Source: Cannabis sativa (taxonomy: Eukaryota; Streptophyta; Magnoliopsida; Rosales; Cannabaceae). From it: DNA of 64,000 bases. The stretch lies in the NCBI RefSeq assembly GCF_029168945.1, contig NC_083609.1:310001-374000 (forward strand), in the 5' to 3' direction. Shown piece by piece: positions 1 through 11,599 of this stretch. How positions within the stretch are numbered: position 1 is the first letter of the stretch; each line of letters opens with the position of its first letter. The translations under genes and the position numbers were made by a program. The notes beneath the pieces are model-generated. The model had not been told where the DNA came from. It worked only from the letters and a program-made list of their open reading frames with translations, and did no database searches.

Positions 1-181
1 CATCTGAAAATGTTGTAAAGAGCACAACTGATAATCACAAAAGCATAATAACAAGAAGAAGAAGAAGAAAGCTCAACCGGCAACGGCATCGGCGATGAGT
101 CCCGTCTCCAAGTCTTCATAGATAATGATAATGATGATGATGATTGTGATGCCTATGCTTTCTTCTGCTATGCCCTCTCAT
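1..181 (-). CDS. Start of an unidentified gene, with an overlapping upstream ORF (partial)
   Basis: I do not recognise the product. Reading leftwards, a TATATAG box (361-355) is followed by a pyrimidine-rich leader with no ATG until 181. That first ATG opens a 21-codon ORF rich in His and Arg, starting MRGHSRRKHRHH. Its stop overlaps a second ATG at 119-117 as ATGA. The second frame, beginning MKTWRRDSSPMPLPVELS, stays open to the window edge (about 39 codons). The layout suits a transcript with a short uORF abutting the main start, but the second frame could equally be leader sequence before a spliced start outside the window. Another frame here ends in a stop near 72, so frame choice is uncertain. 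Confidence 0.3.
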
Positions 182-921
182 CAAAATTCAATCAAATTGA
201 AGAAATAATCTGAAAAACAATTGTCAATGAATGAAAATGTGGTCAATGAATTATTGAAAGAGAGAGAGAAAAGGGTTGGAAATGAGAGGGTAATATGGGT
301 TTCAGGCAACTTTGAAGCTCTGAACAACCCCTTTTTTTTCTCTCTTCCTTCCACCTATATACAATAACTAATTTAACTACTTTTTAAAATTTATTATTTA
401 TTTTTTTATGTTAATTTTTGTTCAGTTTCGTAAATTATATATTATGACATTAATTACACCCCTTTTATTTATTTATTTATCTAATCCACCCAATTAAAGA
501 AAAATGCCTGGCTGCTAATACTTTACTAAATAAAGAAAAATGCTTTAAGTATTATTATTCTTATTTTATATATTGATAGAAAGCATTGTATTTGTAATTT
601 GGAAATGCTTAATAGTTTTTTATTAAGGACATAATAAATTTGATTATTTTCTTAATCTATGAAATAAATATTTTTAATTAAATTAAAGTAATTATATACC
701 CTTGCTCCAATAAAAAAAAAATACACAATTGGTGGTTTGTTTGTTCAATGTATATATGAAAAAATTGGTGAACAGCTTTTGCATTATTACATTAATGTAA
801 TTAAAACTTAAATGAAACTTTTGTAAAACAAATAATTAAAAAAAAAACATAAATGAAACTGCATACAAGAATTGGGTTAGAAATACACTAACACAAACTT
901 TAATGACTAATTAGAAATGTT

Positions 922-3265
922 TCAAAGAGGAGGATCTTTGTGCTTCTTGAAGATATCTTCAATCTCTGTCATCACTTCTGCAGGCAACGGCCGTTCCGTT
1001 GTCAAGAAAGCATCAATGTTTTCCTTTAGTTGTTCCACAGAGGTTGCACCGATGATGTTACTCGTCATGAACGGTCGGTCTCGTGCAAATCCAAGAGCAA
1101 GCTCAACTGGTGTTAAGCCGTTCTTCTTTGCTAACTCCATGTATTTTATTGTAACTTCCTGGATAAAGAAAGTCACACAAGGTTTTGTATTTCGCTCTAT
1201 GGAAAAGTTATGGTACCATAAATAAAGGAAGAGCGAAATCAAGCAGACAATTTGCAGCTATTTCATGTCCATCCTATCCTACGAATTCTTAGAACGAGAG
1301 ACGATGAATATCGAATAACAAACACTTTGCTTCCATGTTAGGGGACTATTCTGTTTTGTCAAATGAAAGAGCTTGAGTTAATTACATACCCTGGTAATAG
1401 ATTTGTTATATCTTTCCATGTAGCCAGGAAAGAGGTTCAATCTTCCTTTCAGTGCAGCTTCAGAATTGGCATCTATGTACTTTCCAGATAGTGTGCCACC
1501 ACCTAGTGGAGAATAAGCTAGCAAACCAATGTTGTGGTTTTTCGGGTGGCATACTTCAACGAGATCCACTGTCGAAACGTTTCAAATGGTGAATGAAGCT
1601 TCTTTATTTATTTATTAGCATAATATTAAATTGTTAACTTACTCTCAAAATGACATCTAACAAGCAGACTGTAATTGTTCTGGATGCTAACTATCTTTGG
1701 TAGCCCTTCGACCTTAGCCGCATGTACAAACTCCATCACACCGTAGGAAGTCTCATTAGAAACACCAATATAACGTACCTGTAAAGGTTCAAAACCATTA
1801 ATAAATATTATACTTTGACATAACAGCTTTAAATGTCCTGTTATGAGCATCGCAAGAACGCCAACCAGTAAGCAATCCTTGGTGAATAGAGAATATAAAT
1901 CAACCAAAATTTATCCAGTTGCTAACCATTTCATAGTAAGTTGATTATGAGTAGAGAAATAATGATAACAATAATTCAAGTTACCTTTCCTTCATCTATA
2001 AGTTCTTGGAAAGCCCTCAGTTGCTCCACAAAAGGCACACTCTCCCTCCATTTTGAAGGATCATAGAAAAATTCACCAAACAATGGCACATACCGGTCTG
2101 GCCTGGATGTAGAGCAGAACATCGAACATCAGAAAGCACAAGTTAAACAAGTTTAAATTCAGATCAATTTCTTAATGTAAGACTTCCATTTCTACTTTAT
2201 ATGATACATATTAGAATTCCAGGGATCTTTTTTTTTTAAAAAAAAAAAAAAAGCTACAAATTGTTGTTGTGAAATCTGCTGTAGCTTGCAATCTACACTT
2301 GTTTAAATAGGTCCTTGTTACTAGAGAGAGAGCAAACTGGTTTAACATTGATTTCGGGCTGAGAGTTTAAAGAGCTTAAAACACAGAGAAAAAATGACTT
2401 TCACTTGTAAGGGAGAATTTAGAACCATTATTCGGTTCTAACTTCTAAACAGTGTGTAACATAAGGCAACCAGTTCTGTGGATATAAAATCATTACATTC
2501 ATCCAAACCATGTAAAAAGCTAAGTGTTGTTGTATTTCTCATCTAAGTTCTTGTGTGCATAATATTATGTTCGAGCAAGTTAAACTCAACAGCAATCAAC
2601 ACTATAATGAATGTTTATAGACAGACAAAACAACAAATTAGAAACTCACCAATGAATTTGCAGTAAATCAATGTAGTCTGTATTGAGACGTTTAAGACTT
2701 TTCTCTACACTTTCTTTAATATTAGCAGAATCAACCCGCAAAACCTTGGCATTCTCTCTTATATAAGCTGACCTCTCTGAATAGCCACATACTTTTGTTG
2801 CAACAACAACCTATGCATTCATTCATTCCAATCATTATCACATTCAAGTAGGAATTCTGTTACATAACAAATGAAATTGCTTTCACATCAAATTATATCT
2901 ATTATGAACAAGTAAGTAATTGAATTGAACCTTATCACGGGGTTGAGACTTAAGCCAGCTACTAATAAAGACATCAGTTCTTCCTTGTGTCTCCTTCTTC
3001 ATTGGAATTGGGTACTGTCCAAGTAATAAAGTAACATAAAGTTCAAACCTTTATCACTAATTTCATACACAAAATTCACCCAATTTCACAATTTATTCTA
3101 ACTTACAGCTTCGGCAGTGTCCAGGGCATTGATCCCACGCTCAAATGCGTAACTTAGCATATCGTGAGCTTCTTTCTCTGTGTTCTGCTCTCCAAATGTC
3201 ATCTGTACAACAAACAAGACGAAGAAGCAAACGACATCAAAATTGCCATACGACAACAAGACTTT

Positions 3266-3299
<34 letters not shown>

Positions 3300-3560
3300 T
3301 TGGTTTTGCTTAACTGTTCCGAGTGTGATTTCGCTGATTTCAAGATCTGAATCCCCAACTCTTCTGTACTCCAAACCTTTATTCTTCTCCCCGAGCTTGG
3401 CACTGATGGTGGTTTTCGATCGCCGTCGGAGGATTGGGGTGGCGGCATTGAAGGATAGTTGAGGTGGAAGAGGCGTGAAAAGGCGGCGGTAATGGCAGCG
3501 CGTGTTTCCGGTGAGGAAAGGAGAAGCAGGGATTGGTGTGAGAGTGGAAGATGTGGCCAT
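922..3560 (-). CDS. Aldo/keto reductase (Tas-like, plastid-type), 8 exons
   Basis: NAD(P)H-dependent carbonyl reductase of the plant group resembling E. coli Tas. Exons, all with GT-AG introns: 3560-3315, 3202-3107, 3014-2931, 2810-2650, 2102-1985, 1778-1643, 1568-1390, 1158-922, giving 418 residues. Residues 1-60 are rich in Ser, Thr and Arg and look like a chloroplast transit peptide. The AKR barrel starts near EYRRVGDSDLEISEITLGT. Family landmarks are ALDTAEAYP (Asp, and Tyr of the catalytic tetrad), VVVATKVCGY (Lys), LLQIHWPDRYVPLFG (His), YIGVSNETSYGVMEF, and IIGATSVEQLKENI near the C-terminus for cofactor binding. All four catalytic positions appear present. Intron 1 carries a GA microsatellite. 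Family and intact frame are secure; substrate and plastid location are inferred from homologues. Confidence 0.92.
3269..3298. repeat. (AG)n microsatellite in intron 1 of the aldo/keto reductase
   Basis: About 14 uninterrupted AG units directly downstream (in gene sense) of the exon 1 donor. Read from the minus strand it is a CT tract. Likely length-polymorphic. Confidence 0.9.
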
Positions 3561-3599
3561 TGCTAAACCTTTTGACTTTATCTCAAAAAGTGTGACTTA

Positions 3600-4065
3600 A
3601 CTCTTATATACCTTTGCCTTTTTTTTTTAATTTTTTTTTTCCTTTTTTGGGTATAATTTCTACACATTTCTTTGAGTAAAATTTTAGTATTAGAATTAGA
3701 GTATTGTTATGGGCACACGGAGTCTAGTATAACTAGTTAGCCATTTTTAATAATTTTAATTAAAATAATATAAGTGGAAGTCAATAATACACCTCATAAT
3801 AATATTAAGCACTATAACTACGACGTTTTAGCATTTCTCTTAGAATTAGCTAGACACTAGTGGTGTTCAATACTTTTGAACGGTTAAAGATAAACCTAAT
3901 AATAGTAAAAATATCAAAATTTATTTTGTTAAATATTCTGCGAATAATATCACACATTATGTTACTTGTAACTCTTGTTTATATTCAAATTAGGGATGCT
4001 CATGCTAAACTTTTATTTATTGTTATAGTTTGAGCTATTTGATTAATAAAATTCCATTCTAATAA
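3600..4065. other. Intergenic, no gene seen
   Basis: Upstream flank of the aldo/keto reductase. AT-rich with frequent stops in all frames; T-runs just upstream of its start. No recognisable element. Confidence 0.6.
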
Positions 4066-5215
4066 AAAAAAAATTAAAATTGTAATTTTTATTCAATTTT
4101 TTTCAGTACAGACTTCATTAGTGTCTTAAACTGTATACATATAAAACTTAGCATTTAAATCATTTGGTTTGGATAGAAACAAGTAATATTAATTATTACT
4201 TCTGTTAACGCGAATTTCCGTTAACTAAATTTAAGCCTCACAATATTGATTTTGCACAGAAAAAATAAAAACTATATCAAAATAAAGAATATGAGCACAA
4301 GGTTTTTTACGTGGTTTTGCAGTTAAAATTCTGCATATTCTACGAGTCAATCTTATTCAGATTTTTGAGTATTTTTTAGGACCCCTTTCATATGAGTTTT
4401 TCCGTCCCTTTTTTGCTCTTGTTTGTCACTATTTATAATTACATAGTGGACAATTAATTACAAAGTTGACCGAAATATATTTACAACAATTATCCCTAAA
4501 ATCGTGGGATTTGATTACATATCACGTTGTGTAAATGCGGGTTATGATTTAAAAAATCGTATAGCTGTGATTTTTCCGCTTTTATTGGGTCAAAATAATC
4601 GTGTGTTAAATACATTTTTAACTGTTGTATCTGGAGATGTCTCGACAAAAACTTGGTTATAGTGATCCCAACAGCGAACTGGACCATTCTTCCTTCCGAG
4701 GTCAATAGTGTATGTCTTGTCTCGATCGCGATTATTTACAAAGAATTTTTCTGACTCGTCAGGGTTGTAAGCCTCGCTCCCGTTAGTTGGAGGAAGCTAT
4801 AGGAAGTCTTCCCATAGCGAGATGGTCACCTCGCTTACTTGTTCTTGAGCCGATCCGACTTTTACACTTAGTTTTGCACGCTAAAGACTTTCAGGGTTGA
4901 TATGTGTCGCTTTCTCCGGTGCCTCGCTATTCGGATTTAGCGATATATGGCTTCTCGCTAATATACTAAGCGCTAGTTTGTACATTGATTCCTCGCCTAA
5001 GACCTTACAGTCAGCGAGTTACAAATATGCTCTGACTCTTATGTAATTAATGAGTTACTCCATAAGAGCAATTGTATTGATTCACATTCCCTTCATCCTG
5101 ACACGTGTCCTTCATTGAGGTAGTAGCCGAATTTTGGGTATAACAACTTCTAATAAATAACTCAAAATAGAGTCTGTACTGACAAAATTAAAAGAAAATT
5201 ACAATTTTATTAATA
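4066..5215. mobile_element. MITE with ~40-bp inverted ends, split by a solo LTR
   Basis: The segments near 4072-4113 and 5166-5215 are imperfect inverted repeats, sharing TAAAATTGTAATTTT outside and CAGTACAGACT inside. Removing the LTR inserted at 4203-5145 leaves a foldback of about 200 bp. I could not identify a target duplication for the outer element, so its exact edges are uncertain. Confidence 0.55.
4203..5145. mobile_element. Solo LTR, 943 bp, with 5-bp target duplication
   Basis: Starts TGTTAACGCGAATTTCCG and ends GGGTATAACA, so it has the TG...CA ends of an LTR. It is flanked on both sides by ACTTC (4198-4202 and 5146-5150). GC content is clearly higher than the surroundings. No second LTR, primer-binding site or pol coding is present, so this is most simply a solo LTR left by recombination between two LTRs. 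The small ORF inside it (4496-4705, -) shows no retroelement domain and is not called. Superfamily and orientation are unknown. Confidence 0.8.
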
Positions 5216-6110
5216 TTAAATACTTATACCTCTAAACAAAATTATTAAATTTATGTTTGTTACAAACTCAAAACTTTTCATGAAATTTGATACTAATGTA
5301 CCAAGAGCTATATAATATTTTATAGTAGTGCTATGGTTCATGGATGAGTAAATATAAAATTCTATATAATATTTAGTATAATTATATAAAATTGTATATA
5401 ATTTTAAAAAAAAAATTTAAAAAAAAAATGGGAGGGCCAAAGCTTCTCTTGGGTTGCACTTAGCTAATATAAAGAACTATGAAAAAAAAAAATAAAAAAA
5501 TTCGGAAGTTGAAATACAAATAAGTTGCAGAGATAGAAAAAGTATTTATTGATGTTTGGTACTTCTCAATACAAATTTTTCAATTCTAAGTGTTTGAAGC
5601 TTCATGGAAGTAAATCCCTTGTGGAGGTGCAGGCTCTCTTAAGAATGTATGAATTGGTATCTTATTGGTGGTGTTTTCTTATTCGATCATTATATGACCC
5701 TTTGGGCGAGCTGTGGCACCACGGGCGAGGCTTAGCAAGCCAACACTCGGGGGTCAGCCCTAAGTTAATGCAGTGTAATTAAGATCTATTCATTTTATGG
5801 TCTAAATAAAAAATATATTTTAAAAAATATATATTCTTAATTATGTTTAAAAATACTATTTATTTTTATAATAAAAGTACTATTTTTATTTTCTTAAAGT
5901 TCATTTCAACTTAAGATTGCCCTAATGACACTAAGATCAGCCTCCCACGACGGCTAGCTGTGGCGAGTATAAAGCCTTAAAATAATGTATGTTAAAGAAT
6001 AATGTCTAATTTATTATCAAATTCCACACATTACAAAATAACATGAAATATACCTCTACATCATTAATATTATACTCACCTTATAGTAAATTTGTCTTTG
6101 TCTATATATA
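5216..6110. other. Intergenic, no gene seen
   Basis: AT-rich spacer with a short GC-richer patch around 5690-5770 and another at 5935-5970. An ORF at 5549-5782 has no recognisable domain and no supporting structure. Confidence 0.55.
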
Positions 6111-6181
6111 AATGACTAGATGAGTCAGAGAGGAATCAAGTAAGGCAAACTTGACACATAAACAGACAACTTATGAATATG

Positions 6182-6367
6182 CATGCAACACTCCTCTCAG
6201 AACCTCAACGCCACACAAACCATTATGTGTTAAGCAATAAAGAGCTGTAAGGCCATGCATATACTACAAAAAAACCATGCACAAAACACAACAAAAAATG
6301 TAATCAATTTTCTCATCAACACATCGCCACGTCCAATATCCCAAATCCCATTTCCTATTCTATAAAA
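6182..6367 (+). promoter_or_regulatory. Seed-storage promoter of edestin copy A (three RY motifs, ACGT core, TATA)
   Basis: RY elements CATGCA lie at 6182-6187, 6254-6259 and 6276-6281. An ACGT core in GCCACGTCC lies near 6327-6335, and a TATA box TATAAAA at 6361-6367, 75 bp before the ATG. RY motifs bind B3 factors (ABI3/FUS3/LEC2) and ACGT cores bind bZIPs; together they are typical of legumin-type promoters. Seed-specific expression is therefore inferred. Confidence 0.8.
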
Positions 6368-6441
6368 CCCCACTCATCACAACCAGAGTGTCTCATCTCA
6401 CCACAACAAGATCAATCAATTAAAAGGCATTAATAATAGCA

Positions 6442-8114
6442 ATGGCAAGGTCTTCTACTTCGTTGCTATGTTTCACCCTCTTCTCCCTTCTTCTCTCCCA
6501 CGCTTGCTTTGCTCAAATAGAGCAAATGCCGCAACGAAGCCAGCGAGGGGGGCAGCAGAGGCAGCAGCACAGGTGGCAATCTCAGTGCCAATTCCAACGC
6601 CTCAACGCCCGCCAACCCAACCGAAGAGTGGAATGCGAGGCCGGTGTGAGTGAGTATTGGGACATCCAAAACACAGAGGACGATGAGCTTCACTGCGCTG
6701 GTGTTGAGACTGCTCGCCACACCATTCAGCGCAGAGGCCTTTTGTTGCCTTCTTTCTTAAACGCACCCATGATGTTCTACGTCATTCAAGGCAACCCAAT
6801 CATTTAAATTATCATATTCATATATATATATATATTATCATACATATTATAATTATATTACTAATGTCAATAAATATACATGATTATTCCAGGTAGAGGT
6901 ATCCATGGAGCCGTGATCCCAGGTTGTCCAGAGACATTCGAGAGAGGAACTTCTTCACCATCATCCAGAGGATACAGATCCGAGGGCGCATCATCAGACG
7001 AACAACACCAGAAAGTTCGTGAAATCAAAGAAGGTGACATGGTTGCAATGCCTGCCGGAGTGGCTGATTGGGTTTACAACAACGGAGACTCTCCTCTTGT
7101 TTTGATTGCCTTCGTTGATGTTGGTAACCAAGCCAACCAACTCGACCAATTCTCCAGAGTAAATTCACTCTTCACTTTACTTATATTATATTATTAGTCC
7201 CACATCGATAATGTACACAAATTTTGAAGCATTTAATAAACACTGAATTGCAGAGATTCCACCTGGCTGGAAACCCACACAGAGAACAGAAAACACAGCA
7301 ACAGGTTCGTGCCCGAAGCCAAAGCCGAAGCCAACTAAGAAGAGAATCAGGCGAACAAACTCCCAACGGAAACATCTTCAGCGGATTCGACACAAGAATC
7401 TTAGCGGAGTCATTCAACGTGGACACCGAGTTGGCTCACAAACTCCAAAACAGAGACGACATGAGAGAGAGAATCGTCCGAGTCAGAGGAGAAGACCTTC
7501 AGATCATAGCACCTTCTAGAATCCAAGAAGAGGAGAGACGCCATTACAGCCGCGACAACGGATTAGAAGAGACCTTCTGCACATTGAGGCTGAGACAGAA
7601 CATCGACCGTCCATCACAGGCCGACATCTTCAACCCACGTGGCGGCAGATTAAACACTCTCAACAACTACAACCTCCCAATCCTACGGTTCCTCCAGCTC
7701 ACAGCCGAGAGAGGAGTCCTCTACAAGAACGGCATGATGGCCCCACACTTCAACCTCGACAGCCACAGCGTCATCTACGTCACACGTGGCAGCGCCAGAC
7801 TCCAAGTTGTCGACGATAACGGCCGTAACGTCTTTGACGGCGAGCTTAGGGAGGGACAGATCTTCGTGGTGCCACAAAACTTCGCCGTGGTTAAGAAAGC
7901 CAGCGCCCAAGGGTTCGAGTGGATCGCCGTTAAGACTAACGACAACGCCATGAGAAACCCTCTTGCTGGTAAGGTGTCGGCCATGAGGGCTATGCCTGAC
8001 GATGTTTTGGCCAATGCTTTCCAAATTTCGAGGGAGCAAGCAAGGAGGTTGAAGTATGGTAGGGATGAGATCTCTGTCTTTAGCCCTTCTTCTCAACAGA
8101 CCAGATATGAGTAA
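6442..8114 (+). CDS. 11S seed storage globulin (edestin, type-2-like), copy A
   Basis: Hexameric legumin-type storage protein deposited in protein bodies. Exons 6442-6790, 6893-7158 and 7254-8114 give 491 residues. Intron 1 uses a non-canonical GC donor (CAAG|GCAACC) and intron 2 is GT-AG. Residues 1-24 are a signal peptide ending SHACFA. The acidic chain has the first cupin, with C49 and C85 as the expected intrachain pair and an extra Cys at 65. C128 in IPGCPETFE and C314 in LEETFC match the interchain pair. The conserved legumain cleavage site Asn307-Gly308 ([10 protein letters not shown]) starts the basic chain, whose cupin runs to the C-terminal QTRYE. Gln/Arg-rich stretches lie at 30-50 and 215-240. 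The protein is identical to copy B. Confidence 0.95.
7197..7240 (+). promoter_or_regulatory. USE-like GTCCCACATCG motif inside edestin intron 2
   Basis: GTCCCACATCG (7197-7207) matches the plant snRNA upstream sequence element consensus RTCCCACATCG exactly. An A/T-rich TATA-like stretch ATTTAATAAA follows at 7231-7240. The motif is kept in copy B (13430-13420, minus strand). No snRNA body follows, so function is doubtful. Confidence 0.25.
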
Positions 8115-9991
8115 ACTTAAGCTTTAATTAGCTTATGGAATGGAGTTTGTAACGTAGTTGTTTTTTGTTTTGGTTGAAGAAAAAAGAGTTTGTAAGAAAT
8201 AATAAAAGGTAAGTCTCACGTGGTGAAGTTTATATCTCTAATAATAAATATATATTAGTGAGAATAATAATAACAATATGTTTTTTTTTGCCTTCTTAAT
8301 TATCTTCTTGTTTTTTGATAAGAAAAAATTATCAACCTTTGTTTTTGCAAAGAATGATAATGAAAGCTATGGGCTTATAGCACTAGCTAGCTACAGCTCA
8401 AAACAGAGTTAGAATATCACTTGTTATAAATTGATGTATTGTTGGTTTTTTGAATGGAATCCGATTAACTTCATTGTTAAAAACAAACTCCACATTTAAG
8501 CAAATATCAGAGAAAGTCACAAAGTTTAAACCTCGTTTTTCAAGGTTGTCGTGCAAATAGTCACGTGTTCAGAAAAATCTGAGCCTAAATATAATATGAG
8601 CGATCTAAGTTTGTAAATATTTAATAATTTTAGTTTTTTTTTTCTTTTTTCGAAATGTAGTTTTTTTTTTATTAACACAAGAGAATCAAGTAGTGTAGAT
8701 TTCTTCACCACTTCTTAGGATTACATATTAGCCATAGTAATTTTATACTTCAATCTGTGTTAATTGGGTCCTCAATAAATTACTTTAACAGTTTCCATCA
8801 AATAAGATGGCATCACCTACACTAAATTACCTTTTAGCATTCATATGGGTTCATAATCTCTTTTCAAGAGGAGCTATAGTGAGTTTCAAATCCTAGAGTA
8901 AAGACCTGTCCCTAATACTACACTACACAACAAAAGACTTTGTCAGTTTTATGTACCATACCATAGTAAGAAAAAACAAAAATGTTTTTAAAAAATATAT
9001 TCATTAAAAAAAATAAAAAAAAAACGTCCAAATATATTTGAGATTATATCTTTGCATACACCTTATAAAGTAATAAGCTTCACCATATATATAACTGGAA
9101 ATATATATATATATATATATATATATTTTTTTAACATTATCTTATCCATATTTAGTCTGTGTATTAGTACTATATAGAGATGTTAGCACTACTTTTTTTT
9201 TGGCAAGAAAAAAGTTCTATGTTAGTACTACTTGCCTTACACAATTATTTAAAGAAAACACTTAAAAAGAAGTAAATTATTATTAGTGTATTTTAATATC
9301 AAGTACTATATATTTTATTTAATAAATAATATTATTAATTGTGAACTAGTGCATTAATATGTATTGAGAGTGCCATAAATATTAATATAGAGTATTGATA
9401 TTAGGTACTATTAGTGTTTTAATATTTTTTATAGGTAATGTTACATGATTAGTTAGAGATTTTTTTAAAAGTGTATTCTCTTAAATTATATAAAACCTGA
9501 TACATAATTATATTAATAAAAATATAATACTAGGAAGAATAACACCAATAACATTTTTTTAGCATTTTTTAACGTATATGTTTTAGCATTTCAATATTCT
9601 TATTCAAATGAATACAAAGAGCATATATTTTGACTGTAGTACGTACTGTCTTTTATTAACTATATATGGAAAAAATCATTCACGTGGAAATAATGAGATA
9701 AGCTTTACAAGCACCTAATAAAGTAATAATTAAATTTTCTCCAAAGGTTATCTTTATCAATATTTAATTAGTACATATATAGGGTATATAAGGGAATTTA
9801 TTTTATATAATATTTTTTAATTTTTTTTTTTAAAAAAATTATTATTTCAGTCCTTCAATGAATTTTAGTTGTGATTAAGTTATTTTATTAATGAGTATGT
9901 AGAATTGTGAATTGTTATGTTAATTTCCGTTTCAAAAGTAAAAAATAAAAATATTAAACCCTAGCCGCTACTATAGTCTATAGCTGGTCAA
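8115..9991. other. Spacer of the edestin inverted repeat, no gene seen
   Basis: Holds the 3' UTR of edestin A (possible signal AATAAAAGG near 8200), then AT-rich DNA with an (AT)n tract at about 9103-9125. No coding segment of the downstream P450 is visible here, although its N-terminal half would be expected. Confidence 0.6.
9100..9127. repeat. (AT)n microsatellite
   Basis: Uninterrupted alternating AT in the edestin spacer. Confidence 0.85.
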
Positions 9992-11599
9992 ATGGATACT
10001 ACTCATTTCTCATCTATCTTCATCTTAATCATTCCTTTTTTCTTATTCCAAACCAAAATGGGGGCAGCAAATGCAGCGGATTATTTGCCCCGGGAGTTGA
10101 GTTGGTTTGGAATGGGATACGAGAAGAAAGTGAAGGGTCTTGGTAGGAATATGGATGAGTTCTTACTGATCAGTGAGCATCGAAATAAGGGTACTACTTC
10201 TTCTTCTTCCACCATGATCGACCATTTACTTTCTTTGCAGGAATTAATCTCAACCTCAATATTATACTCATCAAATTATCAAAGGTTTTACACAGGTAAT
10301 ATTATACAGTCCTATATATAGTACTACAGCAAAATATTGTTTAATTAGTTACCAAGTAGCTAGGTACTTCTTTTTCTAACGTTCCTTAATTAATTAATTA
10401 TTATTACCAAACATGTCATTTTATTAAATTAATATAAAAATAATTTTTTTAATAAAATAACATCAAACGTATTATTTTATACAATTATCCAAACTGTATC
10501 GTGAGATTAAGACTTAATTGCTAAAATATATAAATGCTGAAAAATATGTGCGTTTTGGACACTGTGTTTTAATTACAAAAGTTATTATTAATTGGATCAT
10601 TTCTTTTGTAAAATAATAAATTAGATTGTGAATTTTTTAATAGTACAAAATATTATTGATTTAATTTTTTATTAAAATAAAACTTAATAATTACTCTATT
10701 TAAAAGTATTATGACAAGACTAGTTACATTTTTATATCGCATTAAAAGTTTTCTTCAAATTAATTATATATACTGAAAAAATTATAAAAAATTGAGTTCA
10801 AAGTAGTATTTTACACTATTTTGATCATTTTTACAAAACTCAATATCCAAATTAGGATTAACTCTTATACTCTTTTATAAATGAGGATATAAATTTTATT
10901 TTAATAACAATTTTTTTTTTTTCTGTATAGACTATATTTACAGCTGGTACAGACACATCATCAGTGATATTAGAATGGGCAATGTCAAATTTTCTTAACC
11001 ATCCTGATGTCCTTAAAAAAGCTAGAGCCGAGTTTGATGATGAAATTGGACAAAAACGCTTAGTGGATGAAACCGATCTTCATAAATTACCTTATCTCCA
11101 AAGCATTATCTCTGAGACCTTATGATTTTACCCAGCAACTCCAATGATATTGCCTCATTTATCGTCCACTGATTGTACCATAGGAGGATACGACATAGCA
11201 TGTGGTATAATTTTATTGGTCAATGTATGGGTTATACATAGAGATCCTATGTTGTGGGATGAAGCCGAGAGTTTCAAACCAGAGAGATTCATGAATAAAA
11301 GTAACAATAGTGAAGGTGATGACGGTGGTGGTGGGGATGTGTTCAACAAACATATGCCATTCGGGTTAGGAAGAAGAGCTTGTCCTGGAATTGACCTGGC
11401 TCAACGTGTCGTGGGTGTCACTTTAGGGTGTTTAATTCAATGTTTTGATTGGGAAAGAGTCACGGAAGATGAAGACATTGACATGAGTGAAGGTAAAGGT
11501 GTCACTATGCCCAAATTAGTTCTATTGAAAGCTATGTTCAAAGCTCGCCCTATTATGAACACAGTCCTCTCTAAATTTGCAAATGCTACTTTATATTAG
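9992..11599 (+). pseudogene. Cytochrome P450 (CYP81-like) pseudogene, truncated and stopped
   Basis: Exon-like 9992-10295 starts with a hydrophobic anchor-like stretch but jumps straight to the mid-protein segment AADYLPRELSWFG...GLGRNMDEF, so roughly 200 residues of the N-terminal half are missing. The second exon (from 10931) has the I-helix AGTDTS and then SIISETL followed by an in-frame TGA (11123-11125), exactly where the ExxR arginine should be. Coding then continues in frame to [11 protein letters not shown] (heme-cysteine loop) and a stop at 11597-11599. The phase of the first donor does not match the second exon. The motifs resemble CYP81 isoflavone/lignan-type hydroxylases, so family is fairly sure and inactivity very likely. 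Confidence 0.85.

Noticed and set aside
4496..4705. 69-residue ORF on the minus strand
   Set aside because: Lies inside the solo LTR and has no domain.
7683..8096. 137-residue antisense ORF in edestin A (and 12531-12944 in B)
   Set aside because: Shadow frame of the GC-rich edestin exon 3; its conservation is explained by the sense protein.
10320..10930. Possible extra P450 exon between the two exon-like segments
   Set aside because: Only AT-rich intron-like sequence with stops in all frames.
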